64,000 nucleotides of DNA from Isoetes taiwanensis (GCA_021234155.1 JAJEKV010000073.1:5492001-5556000), one strand, 5' to 3'; counted from the stretch's first letter, positions 1-10,575 are shown. The notes: generated by a model from the sequence alone, not told the origin. Program-made: numbers and translations.

Positions 1-1353
1 GACAAAGTAGGGTTGGCGGTTCAAATCGAGAGTTTGGACATAGGCCTCTCCTCCATCGAGGTCCACTTTAATGTGACCGCATCATCGGAATTTGCCTAGC
101 CCCGCTAATAGCCGACTCTATAATTTGCTCTTGTGATGTGTTTATCACAAAACCAGCTTCCTTCAACCCCCGTCACAGCAAATGATACAATATGGAGGGT
201 TAGTGCATACATGAAGCAAATTTTAGTCACTTCCAAGAATTACCTAGAGTATGCCATGTGGGTCTCCACATCATGGACAAGCATGTGAAGTAGCCAATCT
301 ATCCTTCTCGCCTTTAACTGACTTGGAAATCCCGAGGCTAATTTTAGTGCCTTGTGCTAAGCCTCTATTGCAAAAGATTGGTTTTTTGATTGGAATGGGG
401 AAACATTCTTGTGGCGAGGACCCAATCACAAATGTTATGAGTCCACTCTTGACTCATGTAGGCCGCCAACTTTGGATATTGTGGGTACTTTCTCTTTAAT
501 GCTTCCAACTTCCTCAAGCCTCTTCTCTAACAAAACTCGTATGTAATCATCCCCATACTCATTGTTACCGGGGACACTTTGTTCCATACATGATCTCGCT
601 TCCAACTCCTTGAACATTTGGTTCCTCAAATCTTTATTCTTCACGCTCTTTGTCAACCACTTCAACTAATCTCTCCTCACGTACAGATGCAAAGGTTGAC
701 ACGCACGGCAGTGGAAAACCTATGGTGGAGGTGGAAAGTTGACACATGGGTTAGTATGGAACCAAATAAGCTAGAATGAAAATGAGGAAAACTAGCAAAC
801 AATGTTACCTTCTTTATCGCCTCAGACTTTGGGCCACAAGAATCGGTGATAAAACATGAGGGCTTCCAAGTGTCGCCGCGGATGTTCAATCCACACTTTC
901 ATAGCTTCCAACCATCTAGCTATTGTCTCTTTCTTTTGGGTATTCGTGATTATCCAAGCCGCTGGCAGCCCATTGAAGTGGTCATCAATCCAATGAGAGT
1001 GAAGAGGTAATACCTATGTAAATAGAAACACGCTTTTAGCAAACCTAATTTCCAAGAAACCTAAAAAAAGAGCAACCAAACCTCTTCTCGTTTGTCTTGT
1101 AGGTGGAGTCAAGGCATATAGCTCTATCCTTTCCGAATCTCACCATGGCATCCCTTTGAATGGGAGTCATGACCCCAAGTTGAAAGATGTCACCTTGTTC
1201 GTAGTGGAAGACACAATCTTGGTGTTGTTGGACCCACATGTTGATGCTTGTTGCTTGGTCTTCATGCAACTTCCATACATTTCGAGCCACCAATTTATCA
1301 ATATTGTAGACATCATGCATCTTCAACATGTCGTCCCTACACAACCCCTCCAA
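1..1353 (-). pseudogene. Mutator-like (MULE) transposase, decayed, runs off left edge
   Basis: The conserved MULE transposase core is readable on the minus strand in several frames. At 1353-1045 a segment ends in the family-typical stretch around FGKDRAICLDSTYKTN. It continues near 1010-890 with an IDDHFNGLPAAWIIT-like strand and WKPSCFITDS (catalytic-domain signature). A helix-rich piece at 665-435 contains DLRNQMFKELEA and the EYGDDYIRVLLEKRLEE region. A segment near 330-230 resembles the helix that precedes a SWIM zinc finger. Stops and frame changes separate the pieces. Some gaps could be introns (a GTAACA donor follows EAIKK near 810), but frame shifts such as the one near 1045 indicate decay. 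It would catalyse cut-and-paste transposition if intact. No terminal repeats were found, so element limits are unknown. Confidence 0.72.
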
Positions 1354-2400
1354 ACCAACCAGTTTCTTTCTTCAAGTTCACCCTCTCCGGTGGATGTTCA
1401 TCACCATTCTAGGTGTTATATAGTGCACTAGCTTCTTTTGATCCATTCTTTCTTTTCAGCGAGAGCCACTTGCTAGCCTATACCTCAACCCTTTCTCAAT
1501 AGGTTGTGCTTTTACCATGGCAGATTGCACCTTGTTTGTTCACATGATCCCATTTGTGATAGGTAATTTGAGTGCAATTGGGAAGAAGATAGAGTCGTTT
1601 TCAAAGTAAAATGACATTGGCAACCCTTCTAACACTCTCCCTCTCAATCCTCTTCCTTCTTTGGCCTCGAGGGGGACGCCATCCTCAACAACATGAGTGT
1701 TCTCGAATTGTCTTCTCCGCCCAAAGACACACCAAGCACTTTGTTGCACAGTGGAATGAATCGCATGCTTTAAAATCCAAATAAATTATCACAAGCTAGG
1801 AAAGGAAATTCCCACACCTCTTCAAAGTCAAATATGAACCTTGCCCGGGTTTGATAGCTCTTTATTTCTTTGAGAGCTTCTTATGTAGAAACCGCATGGT
1901 GCTTCCCACTTTTTGCTCCCCCGCTATGAAATCCCCAACCCGTGAGGTGGGAATGTGGCACACCCAAACCGGTTGAGTACCTCCTCCTTCGGGTTCGTGA
2001 CTCGTGCTCTAACATAACCTGTGGCGCCGACCGGATCAAAATGCCCTTCATAGGTCTGCTTGCCAAATGCCCTGATTGCACCAGCCAATAAAAATGCTAT
2101 CGAGCTTGCCCCACTGCAAGGACATGCAAATCAGTTGTTTCAGCACTAACCTCCTCGATCCTCTCGTCCAAATCCATCCCGAGCTCCCCGATGCCGCCCT
2201 AGAGCAAGAGGAATGCCTGTGTGAATCCCTCGGATGAATAGAGGAGGTGATTCCATCGCATGGTACACAAAAAGGGTGCGGGGATGCACGCTTTTTAAAT
2301 TCGGGCGAAGTTGGACTCACGGTTTTACACCACGCCGCCGATCGGGTCCATGAATGCGGTCTTGATGTTGGCGACGCGGTCGAACATGCATTCGCTTGGA
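1354..2400. other. No recognisable gene; possible upstream part of the MULE relic
   Basis: Minus-strand open stretches at 1749-1540 and around 1440-1356 (with ITPRMVMNIH) may be the N-terminal part of the same transposase relic, because they lie directly upstream in the same orientation. I could not match them to a domain. The remainder to 2400 shows nothing identifiable. Confidence 0.3.
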
Positions 2401-2411
2401 GAATTCCACTG

Positions 2412-2880
2412 GTGATTCCATCCGTGGATTCATCGGCGACGCGGATTCCACCCTGACGGAGTCGATGGAAGTGAGTGATTCCGCCCGGTGGAATCGACTT
2501 TGTGATTCACGGACGCAGATTCAAGATGTTGGTGATTCCATCGAATCCAATCGCAATATGGTGATTCCGCCCGGGAATTGCAAGGTGGTGATTCCGCGTC
2601 GGATCCGGGCGGGTGATTCCATCCCGCGGTATTACGACGCCGTGATTCCATCGCGTGGAATAATTCCGTGGTGATTCCGGCCCCGACGGTATTCCCCGGG
2701 CGTGATTCCCGGGTGGAATCCTTCACGTGGTGATTCCATCCTACGTATTATGACGCCGGATTCCATCGCGTGGAATAAATCCGTGGTGATTCCGGCCCCC
2801 GGCGGTAATCCCTCGGCGCGGATTCCTTCTGGGCGAATCCTCACGCTAGATTCCATCCGGCGGTATTCTACCGCTAGATT
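2412..2880. repeat. GC-rich degenerate tandem array, ~29-bp period, ~115-bp higher-order unit
   Basis: The octamer GTGATTCC or a one-base variant recurs at about 2532, 2561, 2588, 2613, 2642, 2671, 2702, 2729, 2758, 2787, 2819, 2848 and 2876, that is every 25-32 bp with 29 most common. The four-unit block starting at 2642 is repeated with few changes at 2757, giving a higher-order period near 115 bp. Units also contain the motif inverted (GGAATC, GGAATA), so single strands could fold. An inverted copy of the motif lies near 2989. ORFs across it are rich in repeated IPS/GNHH-type residues and are not credible genes. Confidence 0.8.
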
Positions 2881-2889
2881 CGCGGGGCG

Positions 2890-3471
2890 GTATTGATTTT
2901 ATTGCCGCATCGGCAGTGCACGGAAACGGGCCTCCGCGACGGATCCCGCTGGGGGGGTTTGTGATTCCGCGGTAGGGAATAACCGCGATGGAATCACCAA
3001 AACCAGGGTAAGGATATTTTCACCGGTCGAACGAGCAAGATAAATCCTTTTCGGGTTGCGCCAAGGAAGCAACGTGGCAACCCTTGCAATAAGGTTCAAA
3101 AGTTGTGGAAGGCTTATTCAACAAGAGCGCGAACATTTCTCCTTCAACCTGCTGCAAAAAAAGTTTTGTGCTAAGTCGAATAGATCTCAATTTTGGACAT
3201 CCTTAGATGTGAAAGAACATGCAGAAGTTGAACCCTGGGTTTCGTTTGCAAATCTTTAGCCAAAAAGGTCTGATACTAAGTTTGCAAATAGAGAGGTCTT
3301 TGATAATGGCAACTTCAATGTTGCATCCGTTTAAATATGCCCAGTGGGTACATAACAAAAGAAATCGACCTCTTGATCCCTAAAATATGAACGGAAGGAT
3401 CTCAAATCTGAGCAAAATACCATGCTCTGTGCCTGTGATGCAATTTTGTCCTTTATTATTGATCAAATATT
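2890..3471. other. Intergenic, no recognisable feature
   Basis: AT-richer sequence after the GC-rich array. Short ORFs lack any recognisable domain and no repeat boundary was seen. Confidence 0.5.
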
Positions 3472-3575
3472 TTGAAATTGAATTACTGAAAAAATCTTTA
3501 AAAGCATAAGGAATAGATCCATATTGAAATTGAATTACTGAAAAGATCTTTAAAAGCATAAGGAATAGATCCTAG
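3472..3575. repeat. Two-copy 52-bp tandem duplication
   Basis: Positions 3472-3523 and 3524-3575 are nearly identical (TTGAAATTGAATTACTG... to ...GGAATAGATCCATA). A short third piece (AGGAATAGATCCATA) follows. Confidence 0.85.
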
Positions 3576-3752
3576 GAATAGATCCATACTGGCGTCTGAT
3601 GCAAATACCCGAAGCAATTCACCCTAATCTAATCCAATACGTCTTTGATACTGCTTCTAGCTCTGGCTCTGGCTAACCTGCAGCTCACCCTAAATCGCAT
3701 GATGATAGCTTGGCGGACATTTGGTTCCATTGATAGTCAGAATTCCAACTAA

Positions 3753-3779
3753 GGGTACTTTCAGACTATAGGGTTAAAT
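3753..3779 (+). repeat. Left terminal inverted repeat of the TIR element
   Basis: Begins GGGTACTTTC and pairs with 6408-6434, differing at 4 of 27 positions. It is preceded by the TAA target duplication. Confidence 0.82.
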
Positions 3780-3841
3780 TAAGGTAAAATTTAAGTTAAC
3801 AAATTAATTGTTATGCTAAATTAAGGTAAAATTTATGGAGC

Positions 3842-4044
3842 TTTCACACCAGCTGTTATGTCAAGTAATAACATTACAAAACCTGTTAAAAATGGTTTCA
3901 CATGCAATTTGTTATGTTATCTACTAACATAACATAATCTGTCAAAAACCTTTTCGCACAAGAGTTCCTTATGTTAATTAGTAACATAACAGAATCTGTT
4001 AACGGTCATTTCACATTGTACAACTACAACTTGTTATGTTATTT
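3842..4044. repeat. Subterminal ~57-bp degenerate tandem repeats
   Basis: Three to four units begin near 3842, 3895, 3953 and 4009. Each has TTCACA or a close variant followed by TTATGTTA...TAACATAAC and ATCTGTTAA-like ends. They lie just inside the left TIR. Clustered subterminal motifs are often transposase-binding regions; here that role is inferred only. Confidence 0.6.
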
Positions 4045-4777
4045 AAGTTTCGTTGTTTTTCAAGCAAAAATACAAGTGGTTGGTCCATCCAAAAGCAATG
4101 CCCGGTTATGAAATGCAGAGGGTTGACAATGGAGGGTGGTACTTCCAATGTGAAAACATCTTTTCTATGTCGCCCGATGGTTATGTTCGATGAACATAAT
4201 GTATTGCAAAATATAATAATGCATGAACAAGAACATGAAATTAGCCAATACAAATGTACAAGGATAAATAGGAACACCCAACTAGAAGAACATTCCATTA
4301 AGTTTTTTACAAAACAACCGGTCCGAAATACATCATGAAAAAGAAGAGAGTCAATACCCAACCACTATCCTTGCAAAGTGGTCACGCACATGCACCGCAA
4401 GTGTGAATGATCCACCTTGGTGATAATCACGCATACAGGAATGTATGCTAACAAAGGTCTAGCCTTTTTCAGAACCTTATCACATGGCAAGGTGCATCCG
4501 TGGTGCCGTTTCTTGACTCCCCATGACTTCGCCTTTACAAATGCACCCTATCAAGCTTCTTCGTGATCCTCGTATGCCGAGGGAGAATCAACATATGGCC
4601 AAGAAAGCAAGCTCGTTGATATCCCTCATGGGAACAAGGGGCTTCATTCTTCATCATTTCTAACATTCTAACTTTCCCCGGGCGTATGTCCACCGAGCGC
4701 AGACAAAGGACCTAAGGACCGCACATCTCAAAAAACTTCCCCGCCGGCCGAGAGCAGAGGCAACTAGCTCCAATCTT
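4045..4777. other. TIR-element interior, no recognised gene
   Basis: Open stretches exist on both strands (about 100 codons at 4036-4338), but no domain is recognisable. It may be additional captured host sequence, since the neighbouring 4778-5906 segment clearly is. Confidence 0.35.
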
Positions 4778-5906
4778 CTAGTTCATCATCAGATCCTTGA
4801 TCTTACGGATGACGAATCCGTAAGGTCGTTGATTCCAACAATTGATTCATAGTTCAACTTTGATGCCGGCATGGCATTCTTAAGAATCACGTATTGCAAC
4901 CGTGAGTAGCACTCCATTGCCGCGAGTACTATCAATGCAAGATAGTATCATCATGGCCTAGCGTGTCATTTTTCGCCCATCGTAGAATAGCTAAAACCCG
5001 AAGGAAGAACGGATACATGAGCGGGATCGGTGCCTTGCATCATGGCATTAACGCGGTGATGGCTCTACCGGGTGCATATACAACCAATGATCCGGGATGG
5101 ATGCATCGCTTCTCTCTTGTAATATAAGAGTGTCGGTTGTGCTTGAACCCCGCAAAGAAGACTTTCGTAAGAATGCGCTTGTTCATTTGCGACAAAGTGG
5201 GCATGCAAGACATACTTCAATACGGAAAAGAGATACGCCTTGCGGGGTTTTGGCCCTTAGCTATGTGTGCAACTTCCCGCATGGTACTTCCATTTGGAGG
5301 AGCAAAACCGCAAGACCACATACCATAATGTCAAGTTTCTCAAGGAACGGGTAACAATCAAAACTATAATTATTACCTCATGCCTAACATGTTCATCCTT
5401 CGTGTAATCAAAAAACGTTGGTGGGATGCATGTATGTAACCATAGGGATGTTGCCGCACATAGCACAAGACCATTTGGTTCTCCATGGCTGCTCATATTC
5501 TTCCTAAATGTAACTCGAACATCATCGGCTCTATCATTTGATATAGTAGTCCAAGGGTAGGATGTAGATGCACCAACACCGAAAGCGTAAACCGTTTGTC
5601 ATCCTCTCGAGCGAGCTTTAAGAAGTTTCCGCAGAATTTAGCATTATCGTATGCACATGAAAGTGTGGTAGTCGGGTTGTAGGTAACTAGCGTACCTCGC
5701 TGTAACATCCGAAAGGAAATGTAGCTTCCACACTTACCATCAAAGTCTCTTCCATTCATGTTATTTACAACCAAAGAGTTGACACCTTCGCAATATCTTT
5801 GCATTGTGGCTAACCATCTTTGTGCACCAAAGGCCATTCCATCGCTGACCTGTCCATTCCGATTTTCTAACAGGTTCCAAAACTCACATACACTTTCGCG
5901 TGACAT
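4778..5906 (-). pseudogene. HD-Zip class IV transcription factor fragment (START end, HD-SAD, stop), captured in a TIR element
   Basis: Reading the minus strand from 5906, the late START-domain signature SDGMAFGAQRWLATMQR appears, preceded by a CAG that looks like an intron acceptor. A frame change near 5510 leads to DDVRVTFRKNMSSHGEPNG and LVLCAATSLWL with FFDYTKDEHVRHE, the start of the HD-Zip-associated region. Further frame changes give STMREVAHIAKGQNP near 5290, GSLVVYAPG near 5070, GTDPAHVSVLPSGF near 5000, NGVLLTVAIRDS near 4920 and SKLNYESIV near 4860. A stop lies at 4780-4778. The order matches epidermal homeobox factors of the ATML1/GL2 class, which act in the nucleus. The homeodomain, leucine zipper and early START are absent. 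At least five frame breaks make it non-functional as protein; it could still produce antisense or small RNA. Confidence 0.85.
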
Positions 5907-6407
5907 TTTCTACATACAGTTTCTACATTTTCGCGGACCATAAAGCTTAGTAATCGAATGAAAACGCACGTAATTTATAAATAGTAATCGAACAAAAAGC
6001 AAAGAAAAAGTAGAATAAAAAGCACGTAAAAAATCGATTGATAGGAAGGAAATACCCACAGGAGTAGCAACAACGCTTTGTCGGGCCGGTTAACATTCGT
6101 GCGGTTCGGCCTCAATGAGGAGCTCCCGCCACCGTGAGGAGCTCCGCTCATTCTCGTCGACGGCCGCGACCTGACATATTTGACAAACCTAAAGGAAGGG
6201 GAGGGCACCCAATAAATTTTCGTCGCGGAAATTGTAGGGTTGTCAACCCACTGTTAACACTTAACAAAACAATAACGAATGTGAAAGGGGGTTAAATCTT
6301 AAATTTAACTTTAACAAATTGTTATAAGTTAACCCCTTCGTTTTAACCATTTCCTTAACAAAAATCGAATGCGTTGCTAGTTAAGTTAAATTTTCTTAAC
6401 ATAACAA
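5907..6407. other. TIR-element interior, right side
   Basis: From about 6240 to 6407 the sequence is rich in TTAAC and GTTAA motifs, mirroring the left subterminal region. No gene is recognised. Confidence 0.4.
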
Positions 6408-6434
6408 TTTTAACCCTTTAGTGTGTAGGTACCC
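6408..6434 (-). repeat. Right terminal inverted repeat of the TIR element
   Basis: On the minus strand it begins GGGTACCTAC and matches the left end. It is followed by TAA and then the rest of the split 37-bp host repeat unit. Confidence 0.82.
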
Positions 6435-6437
6435 TAA

Positions 6438-6649
6438 CACACCAAATGTAATTGATAGTCAGAATTCCAACTAACACGAAATGTAAACTCTGACAATAGC
6501 CATGGCGGTGCTGACAAAAGCTATGGCGACATTTGGTTCCATTGATAGCCAGAATTCCAACTAACACACGAAATGTAATTGATAGCCAGAATTCCAACTA
6601 ACACGCGAAATGTAATTGATAGCCAGAATTCCAACTAACACGAAATGTG
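6438..6649. repeat. 37-bp tandem repeat units (host of the TIR insertion)
   Basis: Units read ATTGATAGCCAGAATTCCAA then CTAACACACGAAATGTA. Copies: 6451-6485, 6541-6577, 6578-6614 and 6615-6649, plus the unit split by the transposon (3730-3752 joined to 6438-6450). Between 6486 and 6540, and after 6649, a companion motif GACAAAAGCTATGGCGGTGC is itself repeated. Confidence 0.85.
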
Positions 6650-7819
6650 AACTCTGACAAAAGCTATGGCGGTGCTGACAAAAGCTATGGCGGTGAAGGT
6701 GGACCTCGAAGCTATTAAGATTTAAAATTAAAAGACTTAATGGTAAATTAAAATAATGTTGAAAGATTTTGAAATTGATCCAAAACTATTAGATTTTAGG
6801 ATCCTGCGTGACAGTCCCTGATTGGCTTCCAATATAAAGAGGGCCACATTTGCTTCCAGAAGAATGATGCAAGTTAACCATGCAGGCAGCGACCACAGTC
6901 AGCTCTTAGCGCGGGTAGTTTCACCAGGAGTTGAGCACATCCTAACAATCGAAAGGAAAGAAAGAGCAAGCTTTTTATGCATCTATTCAGGCAAGGGAAA
7001 AACAGTAAAAACAGCAAGAGCACTGCAGCCAAAGAATTTGCCTAATTCATGTGATAAAATCTGGAGTTTGCAGATGGGTTTGCCTAGTGGAGTTTGAAGG
7101 CCTAGAAAAATTAGAATCGAAATTTTTTCCATCTTTGATAAGCCAAAGCAGATGGATTAAAGAACCTGCATTCATATTTGTAGTTCATTGCTTGCTCTGG
7201 TCCCCCAACACCTGCCGCAGTTTACAGCCGCAGAGCAAAGCTCAGATTTCAAGAACAGAGTAAGCATGAGGCCGCCATAGCTTTGCATTTCTCTGGCGGC
7301 CACCATAGCCATAGCTTCTCATGAACCCTTGAATCTTGCAAGAAGAGCTGAATCATTTTGAACCGGAGCATAATGGTCAAAAAAATGGATTAAACGGTAG
7401 AAATCCGAGCTTTCTTTTTTATCTTGGAAGAAACGGGCGCATGGATTGAAGGACGACGAATCCTTCTTACTGGCCTCAGCATGCAAGCTATCTGGCTAAG
7501 GTCGTTTCTTGCATTTCTAACATTTGGTTATCTCTTTTTCTTTTCTCAATCTAACCAGCCATGGTCGCAATATAGCCGGATTTATTCTGCAAGAAAAGGT
7601 TGTGAAAGAAAGCAGAAGCGCAGATGCCGGTTGGAGAGAGGAAGAGCGCAGATGCCGCAGTGTCGACGCCATAGCCAGCAAATTTTTTCCTATACCTAAC
7701 TAATGCAACGTGTCAAAAAATTTACAATAGAAGTGTAATGTGTTGTGATTATAGAGAGGAATCTTAAAGTACGATGCCAAAAGAATTTTCCTATGATAAT
7801 TATATATGTTATCAAAACA
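6650..7819. other. No supported gene
   Basis: Several plus-strand open stretches (6822-7097, 7051-7263, 7424-7699) lack any recognisable domain. Variants of GCCGCCATAGCTTT and CCATAGCCATAGC recur, echoing the CTATGGCGGTG motif of 6490-6700, so this may be part of the same older repeat. Confidence 0.35.
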
Positions 7820-7828
7820 TATATAAAG
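7820..7828 (+). promoter_or_regulatory. TATA-box-like sequence
   Basis: TATATAAAG lies about 60-115 bp before the open segment at 7879/7937 and on the same strand as the kinase gene. The sequence is common by chance in AT-rich DNA. Confidence 0.25.
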
Positions 7829-7936
7829 CATTCACTTTGATTCTATTCTTCAAGATTCCTTGATGCTCCATTGCATGCGTGCCAAATGTCAAAAAAAATT
7901 TTCGGGGAACATTTTTGCATTTATTGAGGAGGAGCT

Positions 7937-8164
7937 ATGGTGAAGCTAGCAGAAAATGCCAGCAGGGAAACGGAGCCGTCCTCGGACCCTTTCCTTCTAC
8001 CGAGTTTGTTTCCTTTGCTGCCGGATCTGTCCTCCGGCCTTGGTCTAGTTGGTTCTTCCTGGGTCTCAATTCCTTTTTTCTGCAGAAGTATGAGCAGCGC
8101 ATCTGTGGCGGAAGTTGGTTATTCTCTGCTTAGCACAGCGCTAGGTCTGCCAGAAGATGGCAAG
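7937..8164 (+). CDS. Possible upstream exon of the kinase gene
   Basis: An ATG-initiated open segment encodes about 75 residues, including an SLFPLLPDLSSG stretch and GYSLLSTALGLPEDGK. It ends at AAG followed by GTTTGTC, a usable splice donor, with a pyrimidine-rich TTGTCTTTCAG acceptor at about 8213-8223. The orientation matches the NADKc-like exon beginning near 8603. I cannot match the peptide to the family's N-terminal region, and the next exon is not resolved (8224-8602 has a stop in each simple continuation). It could be the 5' exon of the kinase, part of a different gene, or a chance ORF. Confidence 0.3.
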
Positions 8165-8602
8165 GTTTGTCTTGAAACACTCTCTAACAAAGCATTCCTG
8201 ATTAATTTGCTTTTGTCTTTCAGCTGAGTCGCTCCATGCTGGAACTAGGCAGGGAGCAAGATTCAAGAGTCTTATTATTTCCCATGCTGCGCACCTAGTT
8301 CTGGATTGAATTAAGAAGCGTTTACCCTCTTGATATTCTAACATCATCATCTCAAAAGGTATGGATTATTATGTGTTTGTAGCAAATAAAAAATTCGATG
8401 TAGGGAGTGCCAATTTTCTAGTTGAGTTTGTTCTGCACTATCCAAATATTTGCCAAGAGTATTTGAAGGAGCTAGACGAAATCTTATGTTGTCTTTGATA
8501 GAATACTAAAAAAAGAACATGGCAAGGTATAATGCCCAGCTTGATCTCAAGTTCTACATCATCTACGATGTCATTTTGTTTTCCTTGATCGACTGATGAT
8601 AG

Positions 8603-9720
8603 GAGGCGGAATGGGAGCTGGAAAAAGCACAGTGGTAAAGAAAATTTTAGAAGAACCATTTTGGTCCGGGGTTTCGCGCAATGCGGTGGTAGTGGAGGCA
8701 GATCAATTCAAAGAAACAGATGTAGTTTACAGAGCTTTAAGTTCAGGGCATGGAGATATTGCAGAGGCATCCCAGCTTGTGCATGAATCTTCTACCCAGG
8801 CTGCTGCATCTTTACTTGTTTCTGCTCTAAATGAAGGCGGAGATGTTATTTTTGATGGAACCATGTCCTGGGAGCCTTTTGTTCTGCAGACTATTGCAAT
8901 GGCTAGAGATGTACATAGAAGAAGGTATAGAATGGGACCTGGCCTTGTTCAAACAGAGGATGGCTCGACCATTGAAAAATATTGGGAAGCTGTAGAGGAA
9001 GAACATGATAGACATGCTCTCAAGGTTCAACATGTTAGACTTCCTTACAAGATTGAATTGGCAGCTGTGACTTGCAATCCCTTGCTCGCTGTGGTTCGCG
9101 GAATCCGCCGCGCCATCATCACTAAAAGGTCAGTCCCTATTCCAGGCCAATTGAGATCTCATAAACTGTTTGCTGCATCTTTGGAAAGGTACTGTGAGTA
9201 CTTTGATCATGTTAAGATATATTCTACTAGCAACATGGGGGAGCCTCCTGAAGTCATTGGCATAAAGGATGGCCAAGGCAAGCTTGTTGTTGATGATTTG
9301 GCTTTTGAGGAAGTTAAAACAGTTGAGACATTTGAATGTTGAAGCAGGTTCTGTCTTGGAACTTTACGATGCTCCCACTAATAACAGAGTTTGGAATGAT
9401 ACTGTTTTGTCTTCTGAAAGGGGTCACAGGCAAGAATTTCTAAGGAAAATAGCTTTTCTATTGAGTCCTCCCCTGTCTCTTCACCAGATTCAAGCATTGA
9501 GTTCTCAGATTCGTCTAAGTGTTCAAGCACTTCTTCCCTGTCATCTCTAGATCAGCTAAACTCTAGTGGCTCATGCTCTTCTTTGGACCTGAGAGGAGGC
9601 TATGTCAGTGATTTTGGTTCTTCTGTTTGCAATGATTTTAGCAGATCTGATTTCTCTGTTTTCAGGCTAGAGAAACAGAGTGGTTTGGATGTTCCAATTT
9701 TCCAAGAGCTGCAAGCCTGA
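8603..9720 (+). CDS. NADKc-like P-loop kinase (plant zeta-toxin-fold domain), large exon with two frame slips
   Basis: The Walker A loop GGGMGAGKST opens the exon; an AG acceptor at 8601-8602 fits. There follow VVEADQFKETDVVYRAL, SSTQAAASLLVSALNEGG, VIFDGTMSWEPF, MARDVHRRRYRMG and VRGIRRAIITKRSVP. This order matches the plant calmodulin-dependent NAD kinase (NADKc) family, whose catalytic domain has the zeta fold and phosphorylates NAD; it is a housekeeping/signalling enzyme, not a toxin. After about 240 residues the frame stops early at 9340-9342, but the expected continuation ...ELYDAP... is open one base out of register, starting at the AAAA run near 9314-9317. The original frame resumes near the GGGG run at 9419-9423 and gives a Ser-rich tail of about 95 residues ending at TGA 9718-9720. 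The compensating one-base slips in homopolymers suggest either sequence error or recent inactivation. Upstream exons are unresolved. Confidence 0.8.
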
Positions 9721-9735
9721 GTTTGAAGGCACATA

Positions 9736-9741
9736 AATAAA
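9736..9741 (+). terminator. Polyadenylation-signal-like AATAAA
   Basis: AATAAA lies 16 bp after the kinase stop codon. The position is unusually close, and the hexamer is weak evidence in plants. Confidence 0.25.
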
Positions 9742-10575
9742 TTGGTATCATTTTTTGGGCCGTTTAAGCCCTTTTCAAAAGATATATATCACACAGGTAA
9801 ACAGGCTTGTTGTGGATACACAAATATGTAAAGGAACCCAGCATGTGCAAATGAATCCAGTCTCAGAATGGGGCTGATTTGAGTTTGTCCAATGAATTAT
9901 GTGTGCATAAGATGGGATTATATATTTCTGATTCAGAATTCATCATTATTTCTCTTTTGAGATATTGATCATACAACAGATTCACATTCATGTATATTTC
10001 CTCATGAGTTTGTCAATTGAACCATGTCTAGATAAGATGTGGGTATGTTTCTGATCTAAAAACTGAGAATACAACACAGATTTATTTGTTTTTCATCAAG
10101 ATTGAGTTTGACACTGATTTAACGTTTGAGGTTGTAAGAGAACACATTGATGAAGTGGTATACAGGTGTCAGAAGCGATGAATGGCATTCATGAACCACT
10201 GGTCTGCAAATTGTTTATCAACGTCATGGCCATTGTATTTGCATTGCCCCTAATGTCATAGGATGTGTTGCATATTGTACGTAGGAATTTTATGCATCCC
10301 TATAGTATGTCACCAATTGCATTACGACGAGCCATACATATAGCATCACACTTATCTCACAAGCTAAAGATTGGCACGGCTTTACATTTAACCTATGTGA
10401 TAACAAATTCATTTAATGATTCTACGTTGAGAGATAATCATGTCTAGCATATCATTTTACCAATAAAACAATATTATATTGTTCTAACAAAATTATTGGC
10501 AAACATGTATATTTTCCAAGCGATCCATAACAACATCGTTAAGCATGTATAGATGAGTTGGGGAAGAGAAACGTT
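9742..10575. other. Likely 3' flank of the kinase gene, no gene seen
   Basis: AT-rich sequence with two similar stretches (ATTCAGAATTCATC near 9930 and CAATTGAACCATGTC near 10010). No domain or repeat boundary was recognised. Confidence 0.4.

Larger units (their letters stand above)
3753..6434. mobile_element. TIR DNA transposon (PIF/Harbinger-like by TSD) carrying an HD-Zip IV gene fragment
   Basis: The left end begins GGGTACTTTCAGACTATAGG and the right end, read on the minus strand, begins GGGTACCTACACACTAAAGG. The first 27 bases of the two ends agree at 23 positions, and similarity continues in a TTAA-rich stretch. TAA flanks both ends (3750-3752 and 6435-6437). Removing the element plus one TAA restores exactly one 37-bp unit of the tandem repeat that continues at 6451-6649, so the empty site is preserved beside the insertion. 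A 3-bp TAA/TTA duplication is characteristic of PIF/Harbinger elements; a TA duplication (mariner-like) cannot be fully excluded because the base next to TA is A. No transposase is recognisable inside, so it is non-autonomous. The 2.7-kb interior contains subterminal repeats at the left and the antisense HD-Zip IV fragment at 4778-5906. Confidence 0.82.

Noticed and set aside
2430-2856. Overlapping ORFs of 70-98 codons on both strands
   Set aside because: They arise from the stop-poor, GC-rich 29-bp repeat array and consist of repeated short motifs.
4011-4361. Opposed ~100-codon ORFs inside the TIR element as a transposase
   Set aside because: No DDE-type or Harbinger motifs; overlapping antisense open frames without similarity.
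3753-6434. Pack-MULE interpretation of the HD-Zip carrier
   Set aside because: The 9-bp flanks (TCCAACTAA and TAACACACC) do not match, whereas a TAA duplication with an exactly restored 37-bp host unit does.
6438-6649. CRISPR-like array of 37-bp repeats
   Set aside because: The units are directly contiguous without unique spacers, and the genome is a plant.
8603-9720. A bacterial-type zeta toxin gene
   Set aside because: The zeta fold is shared, but the motif context (ALSS..., MARDVHRRRYRMG, GIRRAI) is that of plant NADKc-like kinases. There is no antitoxin neighbour.
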